Below, piece after piece: positions 33,686-45,612 of a DNA stretch of 64,000 nucleotides. The notes under the pieces are model-generated. The model saw only the letters and a list, made by a program, of their open reading frames with translations. It did no database searches and was not told the DNA's origin. Source of the stretch: Culex pipiens pallens (lineage: Eukaryota > Arthropoda > Insecta > Diptera > Culicidae). Within the stretch, counting starts at the first letter, position 1; every line of letters starts with the position of its first letter. Position numbers and translations under genes: made by a program. Where the stretch lies: assembly GCF_016801865.2 (NCBI RefSeq), contig NC_068938.1, positions 48,710,831 to 48,774,830 of the forward strand, in the 5' to 3' direction.

Positions 33686-34890
33686 GAGTAATTTCAACTC
33701 AAATAAGGATTTTTCTGGTTCTTTTGTACTCGACCATCTCCGATTTCAATGAAATTTTTTAGACGTATCAAAAAGTGGCTTTCTGGAAAAAATACACGCC
33801 TCTTCCATGAGATTTTTCAATTTTTATGTTTAAAAGTTAAATTTGAAGGATGTCATGATTTTTTTTCGTTCAAATTGTTTGAGGAAATAGCCTGTTACAA
33901 AAAACTAACGAAAAATGCAGGATGGTGTGTCTCTCCTAAAAAAATCATTTACTTAAACTGTTTTTTTTAAGTGGCCTAAACGTCAAAATTTTTACAAACC
34001 GATAGTGGGTTGATAGTGGTAGATTCCCCAGACAATTTTACATAAATGTCTCCATATTGACCACTATCCTATGTCCAATCCTTTTAAAGATACAGCGGTT
34101 TTAAAAATAAAAGTTATGAAAAAATAGTTTTTTTTATGGTTTATAGCAATTTCTAAATAACAAACTTGATTGTTCAGTCTCGAAAATATGTTTACCGGAA
34201 AGCTCGTTTGATTGGATGTATGGGCTTACAGATATAACCTAAATTACATTGCTCACGACTGAGAATGGTATATTTTTTTCAGTGTGGTAGAAACCTGGAT
34301 AGTGAATAAGCTTACGTAAATATTTAAAAGAATCATATTAAAAAGCTGTCAAAACCATCAAAAATTTATTCATCATTTTTAATTTTAAATTCGCTGTATC
34401 TTCACAAGGATTGGGCAATGGATAATGGTCAAGGTCTGAGGAATCGATTCCCACTATCGGTTTTTGAAAATTTTGACGTTTAGACCACATTTCAGAAAAC
34501 AGTTTTAGTAAATGATACTGAGTAAATGATAATGAGAGACATACCGTTCTGCATTTTTCGTGAGTCTTTTTTAACATTTTAAGCTTTTTCCTCAAAAATT
34601 GTGAACGAAAAAAAAAATCATGAAATATCCTTCAAATTTAACTTTTCAACATAAAAATTGAAAAATCTCATGGAAGTGGCGTATATTTTTCTTTCAGTGT
34701 ATTTTTTTCAGAAAGCCCAAAGTTTGTCTTTGACCACTTTTTGATACGATGCCACGGCTTTGAGTACAGTTTGCTCCATATACACAATAATGGTTTATAC
34801 AGGCCTAGGATAACATGTCTAAAAAGTTTCATTGAAATCGGAGAGGGTCGGGTACAAAAGTACCAGAAAAATTTCAGATTTGAACAATAC
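33686..34890. mobile_element. P2 palindromic element, copy 1
   Basis: The left end region has TTTCAACTCAAATAAGGATT and TTGTACTCGACCATCTCCGA. The right end region has the complement TCGGAGAGGGTCGGGTACAA. The arms pair through motifs such as AAAAATGCAGGATGGT and ATACCGTTCTGCATTTTTCG. There is no coding capacity. A longer relative lies at 43249-46041. Confidence 0.75.
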
Positions 34891-35032
34891 TTTTTTATAT
34901 TCTTTTTGTTACACTAGCAATTTTAACATTTAGTTCTCGGGCTCTAATAATTTTTCATGAAAAGTTGTGAATGTTACTTGGAAATTTAAGTTTTTCAAAA
35001 GTGTGTGTTAGGCGAAACATGGGATAATCTAG

Positions 35033-35393
35033 ATGGATCGCGGTGGTGGTGGTGGTGCTGGAAGAAGACCGTTCAATGGAGAACGTGGCCTGTTCCGGGT
35101 TTGTTGCGGAACTGGCATGGAACTCGGTAGCTGTCGAACCTTTCCCGAAGACCAGGATGGTGCTCGGTCCCCGTCAAGGTCAACATCCCGCTAATGAAAG
35201 GGAATCGGAGCCGAGGGCACGGATTAGTACTCCGGCACCGGTTAGTTGCAGCTGCGTCAAAAGCGTGGAAAATCTTACAGAAGATGGACGAAGCGGATCA
35301 CGAGTGGGCGGTGGCAAGCGGAAGCAGCCCAAGCGGGAACGGGCTTTTTTGAGCGGCTACCAGCCCCCGTTTGACGAAGACGAAGACGATTGA
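35033..35393 (+). pseudogene. Coding-like GC-rich patch, probably a frameshifted fragment
   Basis: An ATG at 35033 opens a Gly/Arg-rich frame (MDRGGGGGAGRR) that stops at 35192. A second, overlapping frame stays open from 35043 to a stop at 35391-35393 and ends basic then acidic (GGGKRKQPKRERAF, then FDEDEDD). Codon-like composition in both halves, but in different frames, suggests one coding sequence broken by a small indel. I recognise no family. It lies between a P2 palindrome and a SINE head. It could be a retrocopy, a TE ORF1 remnant or a host exon. Confidence 0.35.
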
Positions 35394-35517
35394 AGAGAAG
35401 CTGGTTTTGAACAATTTGTTCACTGGTGAGCTCGTTCTTTTTATAAAACAACCATTCTTTCATTTATTCTGACATACACACACATCATTCAAGACAAAGC
35501 CAGTAGGGCATGCCCAA

Positions 35518-35589
35518 GGAGCAGCCGTGGTTGACTGGTTGCGGTGTTCGCTATGCGAATGGTCCTGGGTTCGATTCCCATCTGCTTCC
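35518..35589 (+). mobile_element. tRNA-like SINE head
   Basis: These 72 nt fold roughly as a tRNA. The acceptor GGAGCAG pairs with CTGCTTC (one G-U) and the T arm has TGGGTTCGATTCCCA. The D arm is poor and the base before the anticodon is C instead of T, so it is not a working tRNA. The 3' part matches the head of the SINE at 38586-39004 (GGGTTCGATTCCCATCTGC). Confidence 0.65.
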
Positions 35590-38180
35590 AACGAGAAAGT
35601 GAAGGAATTATAAATTTTTGAAACTCTGAATAAGAATGAAAAATCATAGTAGCTTGAGCCGGGGTTCAATCCCCCGTCCTTTTAATTGGTAAGCAAAAAT
35701 GTTAACCACTACCATCGCGGCTTGGTGAGCTACAACCGGAATTAGGAATACTGTTACTACCAACTAAATACGCGCTGAGCCTTTGTCCACTTGGCAAGGG
35801 TTCGGAAGTTCTAAATAACGTTTGAATCCGATTGATGCAAACGTTCTTCATGGCGGGGCTTGTCGATAAAGCTGAAGTACCTCGCGCTCGGCTAGCCAGC
35901 GTAGAAATGGGTCACCGAAGCTCGGCAGAGCTAACACCTTCCAAATGTCTATGCGAGTTATTTGCATGTATTGAGGTGAAAAGTCATCGTTTGTGATTGG
36001 ACACTCAATAATATTTTAACTGAATGAATGTACATGAAAAAGAAATTTTAATAAATATAAATTAAAAAAAAAAAGTTATTTGCATGTATAGAATTTAAAA
36101 AAAAATCTAAAATTCATGGAAACAACTCAATTTGTAAGAAGCGACCGCGTGGTTCCGTTTGGTTGGTTGCACACACACACACACACTAGCAATTTTGACA
36201 TTTAGTTAATTTTTCAAATAAATATAAGTTGCGACGATCAAATCAGTGTTTTTCACCACAGAAATGATATCTTATCAAGAATAAATCTCCTCTAACCCAC
36301 AATTTAGCTTTATTTTCCAACTTAATCAACATTCAACAATCTCGAAAAAAAAACTCCTCAACTTGTCGTGGCCTATTAACTTTCACCCAGTGCCACATTA
36401 GCTGTATCACCACCATCGCTCGGCATCATTCACGGAACGACAACAATGTGAGGACCGCTCTGCAGCAAGACCCCGTGTGCTGGAGCCTCATAAAACAGCA
36501 CTTCCAACTAGGCAGCAGCAGCAGCACCAGCCATCAGAACACGTTCGCTCGTTACTCAATGTTCGACATTGCGGCGCGCACTCGAAAATGGCCTGTTGTT
36601 GCCAGTTTTGTTGTTGTTACTTTTTGTGAGCCCCGAAGCTTCCCTTTTTACCAGCCTTCTTTTCAGGATTTTTTTTTCCGTTCTGCGGTTCACCAAAAGA
36701 GTACCCTCCGACATGCCAATATGTACGGCCCAGATGATGACGGCGTGGTTGGATGGTGAAAAAATAACGTGCCGCTATTTTCCTAACCTACATTTACGTG
36801 GGCTGTGTTGCCACTCAGCAGGTTACAACATTACGAGGATCGTACGTGACTCGGTAGATTGCAGAAAAAAGGGGTAAACTGAAATGTACGAAAACAGAAA
36901 AGTTGCCTACTTTCAGGAGTTTAACTGTTAAAAGTTGCGTGAGATTGCACTAGTCGCCACCAGGTGACACCAGTAAAACTTGTGTGCAACAATTGCAAGC
37001 ACTATCTACTTCTAGTTGGCAGCACTGCTGTTTCAGCACTGGAATGTTTGAAATAAAAATGCAGCAAAAAAGCGGTGTATTTTTGTTTTTCGTCCAGAAT
37101 TCACGTAATGTCGACCACCATGATTACGAACAAATGGAACCGTCCAAAACATCGAACATCGAGCCAAGCACTACTGTCTATTTCCATTTACGAGAGAGTG
37201 TGGGAGTCCCCGTATGACCTTACGGGCCCGGGGTGGAAAATTTCCATACCTAATCCAAACCTAATCAGGCTAAAGACATGACTGGATGGTTGGTTTGGTG
37301 AGAGTGGTAAAAAACCAGTGTATACAGCACATTTGCAATTCTAAAACCCACCTCCGCACTAAGCTCGAATGGTTGGTTCTATTTACAGTGGAAAATTACA
37401 GCAAATAAACATTCTTCTGAAAAGCCTTTTAAAAATTGCTTCATCTGATCATATTTCAATAAAAATTGCGTTTCACCCACTGTGCAATGGGGTTCGTTTT
37501 TTGATTCTGTAGTGTTGTTACCATTTTTGGGACTTGATTTTTATTTGTGTAATCACGTTGAATGGATACGATTTGGGGTTAACCCCTCACACAGGGTGCC
37601 CTCCGCTCCTCTGTATTGAAAGCTACTGCTTCGGATTGAGATTAGAATCTTTGGGGTTCAGGGTCGTTTTGTGGGTTTGTTGAAATTACGGTGTTTTGTG
37701 TTACTTTCAACTGGATTTAAGGTGAAATCGATAAGAAAGAATGACCAACCCGATAGCATAATCACTTCAGAGTAACGATACATTGATAGCAAGTAAATTT
37801 TCCAATCTTTGTTTGCTGTTTTAAAGAGAATTTCAAAATTTACCAATTACCTATCAGTAATTTCCATGACCATTTCTAAATACTCTTCTCTCTAAAATCT
37901 TCTACTTCTACTCTAACATTTCTTGAAGTAAATTATTTCACAAGATCAAAAAGATCTCATTCTTGTCGTATGATTTGAAAAAAGCTGAGATTTTACAGAA
38001 AAAAACAATATTCTTATATATTTTTTTTGATAAAAAAAAACAATTCTTTAACGTAACCATGGCCTGTTGATGTTTGAAAGTGAAAAAAATGACAATAAAT
38101 ATATTTGTCGTTTTTACCGTAGAATTGATTTTTTTGACGGCATAGAAAATATTTGTCTGCTTCAAAAGATGGCTTAATAT
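35590..38180. other. Low-copy-looking sequence, no firm gene
   Basis: No gene could be supported. A second tRNA-like remnant may lie at 35650-35730 (GGGGTTCAATCCCCC). A (CA)n run lies at about 36171-36186 and CAGCAG repeats near 36512-36527. The mixed-composition part 36400-37320 has short unrecognised ORFs, one with a Leu-rich hydrophobic start on a non-ATG codon. Confidence 0.4.
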
Positions 38181-38181
38181 A

Positions 38182-39266
38182 CAGCAATTCCATTTGAAAC
38201 GAGCCTAAACCGGAAGAAAAAAAAAGTTCTTCGATTGTGCTCAAAATTTTTCTGTGTTTCCTTGGCCAAAATAATTAGACCCGTATTTTTATGTTGGGCC
38301 ATTAGGGTGACCTACATCGTACTAATGTGGTTCAAAAAATGACAATTTTCGTCATTTTTCGCAAAAACCACTTTTTTCAAAAAATCATATCTACGCGCCA
38401 TTTCGAACCGTAATTTTCAAAGATTCCGAGAAATCCAATAAAAATATTTTCAGACATAGGCTCTTTGGTCCAGACACGGTGAAAACGACATTTTAAGTTT
38501 CATACGACTTTTTAAATGTTTAGCTTGATTTTTGTAACTTCTTACTATTTTTTTTGAAATAGCCAAACTATTACCTATTCCTTTCAAAAAAAAAAAAAAA
38601 ATCAAGCCATCCACATTAACGACCCCCGGGTCTTTTGTGGTCTCTATTGCAAGTTTCTGCTCGAACCTAGGAGTCCGAAGGATTGAATGGGGAGAGCACC
38701 CAAACCTCTTTTTACTCCAAGGAACCTTCCACCCCAGTGTTTGAACTGACGACCTTTGGATTGCGAGTCCAACCGCCGCCAGCGATTCCACCGGAGTAGG
38801 CTTGGTTTGGTGTGTTGTTTGTACTTATGGCATGGAGACGACTCCTACACCTGGAATGACTTAACGACCTAACAACCAAGGCCGGGACCGACATTTAACT
38901 TCCTCATCCGATGGAAGGTTGCAGCAGATGGGAATCGAACCCAGAATCATCCGCTTACAAAGTGGACAGCGTAACCATTCGGCCACGCACTGCCACTATT
39001 CCTGACCTATTCCTTTCTTTTGCGTCTAAAACAGCTAAAATCGGATGAAATGGCGCGGAGATATGTTTTTTTTTGAAAAAAGTGGTTTTTGCAAAAAATG
39101 ACGAAAATTGCCATTTTTTGATCCACTATTACACGATGTTGGGCACCCTAATGGCCAAACAAAAATATACGGGTCTAATTATTTTGGCCAAGGAACTCCC
39201 AGAACAATTTTGAGCCCGATTTAAGAACTGTTTTTCGGTTCAGGCTCTTTTCAAATGGATTTGCTG
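38182..39266. mobile_element. P3 palindromic element, copy 2, TA-flanked
   Basis: It starts CAGCAATTCCATTTG and ends CAAATGGATTTGCTG, with TA at 38180-38181 and 39267-39268. The same inner blocks as at 1705-3158 are present (GGCCATTAGGGTGACCTACA, TACGGGTCTAATTATTTTGG). A SINE (38586-39004) is nested inside. The TA target points to Tc1/mariner-type mobilisation. Confidence 0.82.
38586..39004 (-). mobile_element. Dimeric-tRNA SINE with 13-bp duplication
   Basis: The minus-strand head has GTGGCCGAATGGTTACGC and GGGTTCGATTCCCATC (Pol III A and B boxes). A linker leads to a second tRNA-like region whose anticodon stem, TTGGA/TCCAA with loop CTCGCAA, lies at 38756-38772. The 3' part continues to GGCTTGA and then a T-run on the minus strand. 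It is flanked by ACCTATTCCTTTC at 38573-38585 and 39005-39017. The T-run, unlike a poly(A) tail, resembles a Pol III terminator. Confidence 0.88.
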
Positions 39267-39449
39267 TATTATTTTTTTTTAATTCTGTGTTTTTTATTGT
39301 GAACAATTTTATTTACTTTTTTTTAGCATTTCAACGGTCAAAACAGGTTTAAGACCATTTCTAATCACATTTTTTTTAACTAAATACAAAATAAATAATT
39401 TAAAAGACAACATTTCCAGAGTTTTTTTTTTGAAAATGTTCCTATTAAA

Positions 39450-39690
39450 AAAAACTCTAGATTAAACGATGGATCAATAATGGTCCCCTTGGAACGAGCT
39501 TTCAAGTAGGATGCTTTCTGTCAAGATAAGCCGCGAAAATGGTTATGAATAATGGATTTTAAAATCCATTCGTTAACCTTTGCGATCGTACAAAGGGTTA
39601 TTGAACTCAGAAAAATAATCATTATCGTTGTATACAATAATATCAGAACATTAAACTTCAATTCAGGACGCAATTGAAAATAAATGTCGG
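39450..39690 (-). repeat. Dispersed block shared (inverted) with 1100-1330
   Basis: The reverse-complement counterpart of the 1100-1330 block (ATGGTCCCCTTGGAACGAGC, CGTACAAAGGGTTATTG). It again sits close to a P3 palindrome. Confidence 0.65.
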
Positions 39691-40255
39691 AAATTATTTA
39701 ACAAAATCCTACATTATTTCTTTTTGTTAGAAAAAATCAAAACTTACAATTTAAGTATATTTTCAAATATATGGAAGAGTCATTCAAGCCTTTCAAAAAA
39801 TATTAAATATAGAGGTACTTTCCTTTCAAAATTTGTTTTTCGTGAAAAATAGAACTTTTACATATATTATAACATTTAGGAGGCTATAAAAAAATGTAAA
39901 TTATAAATTTCAACATAAAAATATTAAGATTACCATTTCCAAATTGTGAAATTCATTTATTTTCAATTGATGAAAAGGCCGATTTTTCTGCCAAAAATAA
40001 CAGTTGATCACTTAAACAAAATAGAGTACAAGTGGTCATCAATTTCAAAGTAACACAAAATAATTAAACAACAAATATTGAACAGATCTAGTTGCCACAA
40101 TAACGTTTTGAAAACGCTTTTAATAATATAATATCTGCATGGAAAAAAAAATAAAAAATTTTGTGATTGAGAATAGATTTTGGAACATTTCGAATATTTG
40201 TAAAAATGCATATATGAAGCAGTTCTTAATTTTTTTGTTTGTTAAATCTAATATT
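39691..40255. other. AT-rich stretch, nothing recognised
   Basis: Very AT-rich. No gene, tRNA or clear repeat is seen. Confidence 0.4.
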
Positions 40256-40552
40256 TAACACTTGTAGCACCAACGAGGTCAAAACTTACGCGAAGCACCA
40301 AGGGAGTCAAAAAAGTTGGAAATGCAACTTCAACCGGCTATATCTCGGCGAAAACTTAACCGATTTGGATGATTCTTGTTGCATTCGATCCGGAAGAATG
40401 TCAAGAATCACCTACAACAAGGTAGATCCAAAACAGATGCGTCTACCTTAAGTTATAATAAAAAAGGCATTTCCAACTTTTTTCCAAGTGTTGTATGAGC
40501 CGGTGAAGTTGCATTTCCAACTTTTTTGACCCCGTTGGGGCCACAATTGTTA
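40256..40552. mobile_element. Small palindromic MITE-like element
   Basis: The left side holds AAAAGTTGGAAATGCAACTT and the right side AAGTTGCATTTCCAACTTTT. The outer parts pair as CACCAACGAGGTC with GACCCCGTTGGGGCC. The left arm has an internal near-duplication of about 28 bp. No clean target duplication was found. Confidence 0.6.
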
Positions 40553-40729
40553 GGGAAACTTAAGATTTTTTTATAAAACGTAACAGTTCCATAATATTTA
40601 AAAAATAAAATTTAAAACAAATTATTTCTTGACAGAAACATCCTTTCAAGACGTAACGAAGTTTCCACTTTTAATGCCCTGAATACAGCAGCCAAAACGT
40701 GACCGTTTTGTTTTACTTACTTAAAAAAA

Positions 40730-40845
40730 ATGCAATCCTCTTTAACGACCCCCGGGTCTTTTGTGGACTCTGTTGCAAGTTTCTGCTCATTTCTAGGCAT
40801 CCGAAGGTTATGTGTGATGAGTCACCCAAAACCTTTTTTACGCAC
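40730..40845 (-). repeat. Truncated SINE 3' fragment
   Basis: It matches the 3' part of the SINE at 38586-39004 in the same orientation (TTAACGACCCCCGGGTCTTT, TTGCAAGTTTCTGCTC). The tRNA head is absent. Confidence 0.75.
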
Positions 40846-41368
40846 TTACTTTACTTTAATCCGGGCTTTTTTGGGGATACCCCCTGAAATCAAAGATTGA
40901 CCCATCACTAGGCTAAATTCCAAATTTGAGTTCATTCTGTGGAGGGCGCAATAGTCGTCCAATCTTTATCAATTCTCAGATGTAGGATCTTCATTAAATT
41001 TTGAACAACTTTCCCGAAGACACCATATTTTTAGGATTTTTTGCTGAATGATTATTAGATTCCAAAAAGGACAGATTATGCGCGGCCTGCTCAAAGGGGC
41101 AACATAACAGGCGCACTGCCAGGCAGGTAGGCTGGCAAGCGCGCACGCACGTTCATTTAATAATAATTGTTTCTAGGTAGCCCCTTAGAGCCATCTGCGC
41201 AAAAAGGGTCCTTTTCAGAAGTTATAGGTTATCTGTTTAATGTTTACCTTTTAGCGCAGTTCCTTCCGAATAAGCCTTATTTGAAAAAAAAAAAACTGTA
41301 GAAATGAGCTTATTATTATTGATTGGTTGTTAAGTCTGGTAAGCAACCGATTCCCATGTTTGATGAGG
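40846..41368. other. Unclassified sequence
   Basis: No gene is seen. A GC-richer patch at 41080-41160 (GCGCGCACGCACG) is not a recognised feature. Confidence 0.35.
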
Positions 41369-41370
41369 TA

Positions 41371-41601
41371 CACACAAAAAAATATTTCCGAATGTTACAT
41401 CATTTATGATGTAACACTTTTGCACGTCATTAAACATTTAAATTTAAATGCAATTTGATGTAAATTTGCAACAAAATATACGTAAAAACATGATTTTTCG
41501 TGTGATTCAATCGTTTACGTCGAATCTCAAGATTACATCAACTGAGTTTTCATGTGATTAATTTTTTCCGTGTCGAGTAAATTCACATATTTTTTTCTGT
41601 G
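41371..41601. mobile_element. Short TA-MITE with internal hairpin
   Basis: It starts CACACAAAAAAATATTTCC and ends CATATTTTTTTCTGTG, with TA at 41369-41370 and 41602-41603. It contains a perfect 11-bp hairpin, TGTTACATCAT with ATGATGTAACA, at 41393-41416. At 231 bp it has no coding capacity. Confidence 0.7.
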
Positions 41602-41603
41602 TA

Positions 41604-43246
41604 GGGCTTTTGGATTCAATTAAAACTGAGAACAGCATTTGAAAGGAGACTCTTTACAAGAATTACATCACTTACACTGTAAAATACTAATTTGCGATTC
41701 AAGACAAATGTGAATATAAAAAAACATCATCTAACATGCACGGTCGTGCGAAAGTACTTAATTCGGGATCCTTTCACAAGATTTTAAATCAAGATTTTTT
41801 TAAACTTAATTTAACTAGGAATTGTTAAAATTTTTGGTTTTGTTATTAGTAATCACTCCACTCCAAATCCTAGATGAAATCTATGTTTCCAATATTAATT
41901 TCCGAGAACATTTCTTTAAGAACTGTCCTGACATTGAATACAACACTCGATTCCTGTTGTTCTCGAACTCGCCCGGACAAATATGTTCACCATTCTTCTC
42001 AGCCAATATCTCACCACCCGGCATTCAATTCTTCACACAATTGACGAATTGCGCCGAATAGATAGACAGAGCAGACCCGTTGACTGACAGACAGAACACA
42101 TCTCAAATAATCTGGTTGATGTCAGTCAGGAACGTTTCAGGTCTGAGTGTGAGAGTGAGGTGAATGAAATGTCTGCTAAGAAGCTTACGATGGTGTGAAG
42201 GAGTGTGCGAATCATTCTCGGCAATAAACAAGCTGATTGAGTTGTTGTTGTTATTGTTCATCAGCATATTAATGGAAGTTTCCTCTTTTTTTATGCACCG
42301 TATTGATCATTGAATCATTGTAATTGGCATTGTTTGCGTACAGGGTGTGAGCATGTTTGGTTGAATAAGGGCGAAATTTGCGTTTTAATGTGCTTATGGA
42401 AATGCGTCTCATTTTCAATCGATTATTGATGTATTGTTTGGTTGAGTGAATTGTTATTATAAATGTGTTTGTGTTACTCATGGCGGTGATTTTCATGCCT
42501 GTAATCGGTATTTATTTATTTGTAAAGAGAGCAAATATTTGAATCATGCTTTCATTTATGATAAATAGACCATAATTTAAATACTTGGTGTAGAATTTGC
42601 TTTAAAGAGATGTCGTTGCACCCGTTTTTTAAAGTGATATTTCAAATAGCTATATGTGGGCAATGACACATCCAAATGTTTTCAAATTTGTTTTTTTGAG
42701 ACTTGGAAATAATACACTGATTTAAATAGTTTAAGCGTGTCCTCATACGAAACGTTGACATTTTTGCCAATTTACAGGTATGTAAATAAATCAAATTGAA
42801 ATCAATCAAATGAACATGAGAAATTTCGAAAACCTGTACTTTGGAGGATGGATTTGAAATGACTTTTTTCAAATCTTAAATAGGGGAAAGAGGAGCAACT
42901 GTTTCATGCTAAGGAAATGCTCGTTATAACCCATCAAAAACGTTAAAAAATCTGTCGGATTTTTTTTATAATCATCTTATTCCAGGTCTTGACTGAGACT
43001 GTGATAGAACAAGTTTAAAAAAAAATCCTGTTTTTTATGTAAAAAATTGATTTGATTTTTTTTTGATTTTCCGTACGTTCTACTCAACTAGTGGGGCAAG
43101 ACCGGTTGGGGCAAAAGGAACAATACATGAAACAACATGTTAATTTGCTAACAATTCAACTGTTATCACTCAGATACATCAGATTAGAATGTATTTGAAA
43201 CGTTTCTTTAATTTTAAGATTTGTATAAGCAATTCTATAATTTGTA
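41604..43246. other. Low-copy-looking AT-rich sequence
   Basis: No recognisable gene. Directly before the P2 element, the phrase TTTGTATAAGCAATTC occurs twice in tandem (about 43221-43255), so the P2 end overlaps a short direct repeat. Confidence 0.4.
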
Positions 43247-43418
43247 TAAGCAATTCCAACTCAAATCGGGAATTTTTCTGATACTTTTGTACCCGACCCT
43301 CTCCGATTTCAACTTTTTAGATATGTTATCCTAGGCCTATATAAGCCATTTTTGTGTATATGGAGCCAATTGTACTCAAAAATGGCATTTGAGAAGGGCG
43401 TATGTTATTTTGATATTT

Positions 43419-44059
43419 CGTCAGTTGTGTGCTATCTTGTGACAACGACCATTTAGTACTTTTCGAGAAAATCGATTTTTAAAGTTTGATGAAAAATATT
43501 TTCAAAACTATGAATGATAGAGCCAAACTTTTTGAAGCAATCGGTTCGTATACTATCGCTTAACAAACGCTCCAAGTTTCAACTAATTTGGTTACACCAG
43601 TTAAAAGATACAGTAAATAATGTAAACAAAAATCTGAAAAGCACGTGTCACAAGTGTGTTTCGATAGTAAAATTGTACTACGTGTCACAAGTGTGCACAG
43701 AATTCCCATACAAACTAAAATAGACTAAAATCAATAGTTTATCCGACTTAATCAGTATATTTTTATAAACAAAAGGTTGCATTGCCTTTAGAAAGTATGT
43801 GTGTACATAAATTTGTGAAAAACAAGAAAATTTTTCCACATTTTCCAACACCATGTATGACGTGTCACAAGTGTGCACAATCATTTTGATGATAAATTGG
43901 TCTATGTCACAAGTGTGTATTGCGATATCCGGGAAACGGAAGCGAGTTTCCAAAATCGGGTTAAAGCATCTTGTAGTGTTTGTTAAGTATAGCAAAACGT
44001 CATCATTAACTCATTTTCGACCAAAATGGTCTATGTCACAAGATAGCACACAGCTGACG
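43419..44059. mobile_element. Nested palindromic MITE with repeated TGTCACAAG motif
   Basis: The ends are CGTCAGTTGTGTGCTATCTT and AAGATAGCACACAGCTGACG, with ATTT on both sides (43415-43418, 44060-44063). The body repeats TGTCACAAGTGTG at about 43647, 43684, 43864 and 43904. Variants at both ends read TGTCACAAGATAG. It interrupts the P2 left arm, whose sequence resumes on each side. Confidence 0.7.
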
Positions 44060-45056
44060 ATTTGTGTATTTTGTAATTTAAAAATTACTGTATCTCAAAG
44101 CCGTTGCATCGTATCAAAAAGTGGTCAAAGAGAAACATGTAGGAAATTTGATGGGCTTTCTGAAAAAAATACACTGAAAGAAAAATACATGCCAATTTTA
44201 TGAGAATTTACAATTTTTAAGTTTACCAGTTAAATTTCAAGGTGATGTCACGATTTTTTTTCGCTCAAAATTTTTGTGTAAATAGCCTAAAATGTGACAA
44301 AAAGATTCACGAAAAATGCAGGATGGTATGTCTCTCTTAAAAAAAATACAAAAATCATTTACTGAAACTTTTTTTTTCAAAAGTGGTCTAAACATCAAAA
44401 TTTTCAAAAACCAAACACGAGAGTCGATTCTCCAGACAATTTTACATAAAAGTCTCCATATTGACCAGTGTCCTAAGTCCAATACTTGTGAAGTTACAGC
44501 GGTTTTAAAAATATATTTTTTTTAAATCGGTTTTTTGGTGGTTTTTGGCGATTTTTATTTGACAAAATAAATTTTTCAGTTTTGTACATATTTTTACAGG
44601 AAAGCTCGTCTAATTTCCCATAAGTTTTCCTTTGACAGTTTTCAATTTCACTCGTTTAAATAATTACCTAAGGTTATTTACTATCCAGGTTTGTACCACA
44701 CTGAATAAAATATTCTATTTTCAGTTATTGGCAATGCAATTAAGCTTATATCTGTAAGCCCATACATTCAATTGAAAAGCTGTCAAAGACAAACTTATGG
44801 AAAATTGGACGAGCTTTCCGTTAAAAATATTTACTAGACTAAAAAATCAAGTCTGTCATTTAGAAATTGCCAAAAACCACCAAAAACCCTATTTTTTCAT
44901 CATTTTTATTTTAAAAATCGCTGTATCTTAAAAAGGATTGGACATAGGTCAGTGGTCAAAATGAAGGCTTTTATGTAAAATTGTCTGGGGAATCGATTCT
45001 CACTATCGGTTTTTGAAAATTTTGAAGTGCAGATCACTTTTCAAAAAAACAGTTTT

Positions 45057-45612
45057 TGTTGCGACAGATAATAAGAAGCCTTTTGAGCAGACACCCTGTT
45101 GTCTTGTGAGTGTGGATGAGCTAAAAGCTACATTTATTTGGTCAACGACAAGTTAAGTATTAATCAATAAATACAACTTACATTGGTCTTCTTTGTACAC
45201 CTGCTCGCACTGTTGCCAGCAAATCGAGTCCTGTGATAGTAATTTTAAGTTAGTTGTAAGTTCTAACACTAGTTTTAAGTTTTAACTAAGTTATTTGCAT
45301 GTGCGCGTACTAACCCTAACTCTAACAGCTGCTGGTAATCTGACAAAATCACCGCAATCAATTTGGATACGTTTTAAAACCCAATAACCACAGCCAAACA
45401 ATCTACCTCGATCGTCACAACGGTAAATCGTTGTGACGTTCAACCGAATTTTGTTTTTGTTTTGTTCCTTCTTCGTCCAGCTTCGCAGAACACTGCATCG
45501 ACAGACGTCGCGATGTCACTCGTGACATCTGTCACCGGGTCCCGCGTCGCTTTGTTTCGACGCGCTGCTTCAACGGCGACGCTACTGTGGGCCGGCGCGA
45601 TTCACCGTAACA
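45057..45612 (-). mobile_element. Solo LTR of an LTR retrotransposon
   Basis: A 556-bp unit with TG...CA ends (TGTTGCGACAG and CACCGTAACA) is flanked by the 5-bp duplication GTTTT at 45052-45056 and 45613-45617. The minus strand is the likelier orientation: AATAAATG then lies close to the end, as a poly(A) signal would. An internal perfect 10-bp hairpin lies at 45413-45438. There is no internal gag-pol, which fits LTR-LTR recombination. The Ty3 or Bel-Pao class cannot be decided from an LTR alone. Confidence 0.82.

Noticed and set aside
35518..35589. Functional tRNA gene
   Set aside because: The acceptor and T arms fold, but the D arm is poor, the conserved U before the anticodon is C, and the 3' part matches a SINE elsewhere in the window.
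36569..36877. Secreted protein with a leucine-rich signal peptide
   Set aside because: The only start is TTG, the hydrophobic run comes from TTGTTGTT repeats, and no downstream domain is visible.
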